From: Streptomyces sp. V4I2
GTDB taxonomy: Bacteria; Actinomycetota; Actinomycetes; Streptomycetales; Streptomycetaceae
DNA length: 64,000 bases
NCBI RefSeq assembly: GCF_030817655.1
Contig: NZ_JAUSZM010000003.1
Span: 7,254,001-7,318,000, forward strand
Direction of reading: 5' to 3'
Every line of letters begins with the position of its first letter. Position 1 is the stretch's first letter. The position numbers were made by a program, and so were the translations under genes. The notes beneath the pieces were generated by a model. It was given only the letters and a program-made list of their open reading frames with translations. It was not told the origin of the DNA and made no database searches. Positions 61,636 to 64,000 of this stretch are shown piece after piece.

Positions 61636-63066
61636 TCAGTCGCGGGCGGCCTCGCCCAGGTGGTGCACCCGGAGCATGTTGGTCGTGCCGGAGACGCCGG
61701 GGGGCGAGCCGGCGGTGATGATGACGATCTCGCCCGGGTTGAAGCGGTTGGTCTTGGTGATCTCCTGGTCGACCAGGTCGACCATCTCGTCGGTGCTGTT
61801 CACGAACGGCACGACGTGCGACTCGACGCCCCAGCTGAGCGTGAGCTGGTTGCGGGTGCCCTCGTCCGTGGTGAACGCGATGATCGGCTGGACCGCGCGG
61901 TAGCGCGAGAGGCGGCGGGCGGTGTCGCCGGACTGGGTGAAGGCCACCAGGCCCCGGCCGCCGAGGAAGTCGGCGATCTCGCAGGCGGCACGGGCGACCG
62001 AACCACCCTGCGTACGCGGCTTCTTGCCGGGGACCAGCGGCTGCAGGCCCTTCGACATCAGCTCCTGCTCCGCCGCCGTGACGATCTTCGACATCGTCTT
62101 CACGGTCTCGACCGGGTAGGCGCCCACGCTCGACTCCGCCGACAGCATGACCGCGTCCGCGCCGTCCAGGATCGCGTTGGCCACGTCGGAGGCCTCGGCG
62201 CGGGTCGGACGGGAGTTGGTGATCATCGACTCCATCATCTGGGTCGCCACGATCACCGGCTTGGCGTTGCGCCGGCACAGCTCGATCAGGCGCTTCTGCA
62301 CCATGGGGACCTTCTCGAGCGGGTACTCGACGGCCAGGTCGCCACGGGCCACCATCACGGCGTCGAACGCCGCGACGACGTCCTCCATGTTCTGCACCGC
62401 CTGCGGCTTCTCCACCTTGGCGATGACGGGGACCCGGCGGCCCTCCTCGTCCATCACCTTGTGGACGTCCGCGACGTCCTTCGCGTCCCGCACGAAGGAC
62501 AGCGCGACCATGTCGCAGCCCATGCGCAGCGCGAAGCGCAGGTCCTCGATGTCCTTCTGGGACAGTGCCGGCACGTTCACGGCCGCGCCGGGGAGGTTGA
62601 TGCCCTTGTGGTCGGAGACGACACCGCCCTCGATGACGATGGTCTTGACCCGGTGGCCTGCGACCTCGGTGACCTTCAGCTCGACGTTGCCGTCGTTGAT
62701 GAGGATCGGGTCGCCCTTGGTCACGTCACCGGGCAGGCCCTTGTAGGTCGTGCCGCAGATCTGCTTGTCACCGGGGACGTCCTCGGTGGTGATGACGAAC
62801 TCGTCACCGCGCTCCAGCTCGACCGGGCCCTCGGCGAAGGTCTCCAGCCGGATCTTCGGGCCCTGCAGGTCGGCGAGGACACCGATGGCACGGCCGGTCT
62901 CCTTGGACGCGGCCCGGACGCGGTCGTACCGCCCCTGGTGCTCGGCGTGCGAGCCGTGGCTGAAGTTGAAGCGGGCCACATTCATGCCGGCTTCGATCAG
63001 GGCGACAAGCTGCTCGTGGGAGTCGACCGCGGGGCCGAGAGTACAGACGATTTTCGAACGGCGCAT
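61636..63066 (-). CDS. pyk: pyruvate kinase
   Basis: Converts PEP and ADP to pyruvate and ATP in glycolysis. It is 476 aa with normal domain order: RRSKIVCTLGPAVDSHEQL, NVARFNFSHGSHAEH (catalytic Arg and Asn), GVLADLQGPKIRLE, the metal site IAKVEKPQAVQNMEDVV and MVARGDLAVE, and the allosteric C-terminal domain from about residue 350. Streptomyces usually carry two pyk genes; this position matches the second. It is 73 nt downstream of ackA in the same direction, so the two may be co-transcribed. Confidence 0.95.
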   Translation of the reverse strand: MRRSKIVCTLGPAVDSHEQLVALIEAGMNVARFNFSHGSHAEHQGRYDRVRAASKETGRAIGVLADLQGPKIRLETFAEGPVELERGDEFVITTEDVPGDKQICGTTYKGLPGDVTKGDPILINDGNVELKVTEVAGHRVKTIVIEGGVVSDHKGINLPGAAVNVPALSQKDIEDLRFALRMGCDMVALSFVRDAKDVADVHKVMDEEGRRVPVIAKVEKPQAVQNMEDVVAAFDAVMVARGDLAVEYPLEKVPMVQKRLIELCRRNAKPVIVATQMMESMITNSRPTRAEASDVANAILDGADAVMLSAESSVGAYPVETVKTMSKIVTAAEQELMSKGLQPLVPGKKPRTQGGSVARAACEIADFLGGRGLVAFTQSGDTARRLSRYRAVQPIIAFTTDEGTRNQLTLSWGVESHVVPFVNSTDEMVDLVDQEITKTNRFNPGEIVIITAGSPPGVSGTTNMLRVHHLGEAARD

Positions 63067-63139
63067 GGGGCGATCCTATCGGTTTGTTTCGCTACGGAAT
63101 ATTCCGTCTGGTGGAAGATACAAATGGGCGGATGGGCGC

Positions 63140-64000
63140 TCAGTTGTTCTTTTCCACCAGTGCATAAGTCTGAGTGGCGATTTCCAGTTCTTCGTCCGTC
63201 GGCACCACGGCGACCGCCACGCGCGCGTGGGCGGGCGAGACCAGCCGCGGCTCGTCACTGCGTATCGCGTTCAGCTCGCCGTCCACCACCGGGCCCAGCT
63301 CCTCCAGGCCCGCCACGGCGGCCTCCCGCACCGGCGCCGCGTTCTCGCCGACCCCGGCCGTGAACGCGATCGCGTCCACCCGGCCGAGCACCGCGTAATA
63401 GGCGCCGATGTACTTCTTCAGGCGGTGAATGTAGATGTCGAAGGCCAGCTGTGCCTGTTCGTCACCCGCGTCGACCCTGCGGCGGATCTCCCGCATGTCG
63501 TTGTCCCCGCACAGACCGATCAATCCGCTCTTCTTGTTGAGAAGAGTGTCGATCTCGTCCGTGGACATTTTGCCAACGCGCATCAAATGGAAGATGACGG
63601 CCGGGTCCATGTCTCCGGAGCGCGTACCCATCACGAGTCCCTCCAAAGGCGTCAGCCCCATGGAGGTGTCGACGCACTTCCCGCCTCGTACGGCGGACGC
63701 GGACGCCCCGTTGCCGAGGTGCAGCACGATCACGTTCACCTCTTCCGGCGACTTCCCCAGCAGCTGGGCCGTAGCCCGGGAGACGTACGCGTGCGAGGTC
63801 CCGTGGAAGCCGTAGCGCCGGATCCGGTGCTCGTCGGCGGTCTTCACGTCGATCGCGTAGCGGGCGGCCGACTCCGGCATCGTGGTGTGGAAGGCGGTGT
63901 CGAAGACGGCGACCTGGGGGAGGTCCGGGCGCAGCGCCTGGGCCGTGCGGATGCCGGTCAGGTTGGCCGGGTTGTGCAGCGGGGCCACCGGTATCAGCCG
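63140..64000 (-). CDS. ackA: acetate kinase, 5' end outside the window
   Basis: Interconverts acetate plus ATP with acetyl-phosphate plus ADP. The last 286 residues are present: RRYGFHGTSHAYVS, VIVLHLGNGASASAVRGGKCVDTSMG, TRSGDMDPAVIFHL (catalytic Asp region), LAFDIYIHRLKKYIGAYYAVL, and IAFTAGVGENAAPVRE of the ASKHA ATPase fold. The reading continues off the right edge (RLIPVAPLHNPANLTG). It precedes pyk; pta would be expected upstream, outside the window. Confidence 0.94.
   Translation of the reverse strand, partial: RLIPVAPLHNPANLTGIRTAQALRPDLPQVAVFDTAFHTTMPESAARYAIDVKTADEHRIRRYGFHGTSHAYVSRATAQLLGKSPEEVNVIVLHLGNGASASAVRGGKCVDTSMGLTPLEGLVMGTRSGDMDPAVIFHLMRVGKMSTDEIDTLLNKKSGLIGLCGDNDMREIRRRVDAGDEQAQLAFDIYIHRLKKYIGAYYAVLGRVDAIAFTAGVGENAAPVREAAVAGLEELGPVVDGELNAIRSDEPRLVSPAHARVAVAVVPTDEELEIATQTYALVEKNN

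Overview
The window is chromosomal DNA from a Streptomyces. It has very high GC, strong third-position GC, GTG/TTG starts, and marker genes such as scy, filP, icmA and a chitinase with the classic Streptomyces chitinase promoter repeats. From memory, gene content and order follow the S. coelicolor region around SCO5360-SCO5424. I could not run an alignment, so this synteny is established knowledge plus recall. No rRNA, tRNA, CRISPR array, insertion sequence or prophage is visible; this is mostly core chromosome with small local erosions and repeats.

Layout. 1-5.4 kb: end of prfA, then prmC, a Sua5/YrdC protein, a low-molecular-weight phosphatase-like protein with Ser at the catalytic Cys position, a second glyA, and a WecA/TagO-type glycosyl-phosphate transferase. 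5.7-13.5 kb: the complete F1Fo ATP synthase operon atpIBEFHAGDC, with a Crp-like palindrome upstream and a terminator hairpin after atpC. 13.6-17.9 kb: a DUF2550-type membrane protein, then chiC-chiR-chiS. 18-27 kb: two small membrane proteins, a cobalamin adenosyltransferase whose 3' end is echoed by three degenerate tandem 116-bp units, a drug-type ABC pair with a divergent TetR, 3-hydroxybutyryl-CoA dehydrogenase, a STAS protein, a large frameshifted ATPase, and nucS. 27-33.5 kb: small conserved proteins, an LLM-type oxidoreductase with a TTA codon, and two tandem paralogous ABC-2 transporter pairs. 33.6-38.7 kb: the polar-growth coiled-coil genes filP and scy. 38.9-41.7 kb: methylmalonyl-CoA epimerase, thiolase and meaB. 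41.9-54.5 kb: MFS proteins, a PepSY protein divergent from an OmpR-type two-component system, MarR/ArsR/Lrp regulators, three tandem AIM24-family genes, two DUF3817 genes, a thiamine-binding-type protein and an SMP-30 hydrolase. 54.5-58.1 kb: icmA, a TetR regulator and a thioredoxin-TPR protein. 58.1-61.5 kb: a 650-nt structured intergenic leader, then a DUF6230-DUF6114-secreted protein cassette. 61.6-64 kb: pyk and the start-truncated ackA.

Functional links. Cobalamin adenosyltransferase, MeaB, methylmalonyl-CoA epimerase, thiolase, 3-hydroxybutyryl-CoA dehydrogenase and IcmA together outline adenosylcobalamin-dependent short-chain acyl-CoA metabolism, although they are scattered over about 37 kb. 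Pyk and AckA connect central carbon flow to acetyl-phosphate. Scy and FilP organise hyphal tip growth.

The observations I consider most worth following are the structured leader and three-gene envelope cassette at 58.2-61.5 kb, the decayed tandem copies of the adenosyltransferase 3' end, the Cys-to-Ser phosphatase, the perfect palindrome abutting the icmA start, the truncated lrp whose start codon shares CATG with its divergent neighbour, and the dispersed GC-rich palindromes, one of which lies inside the prmC coding start.
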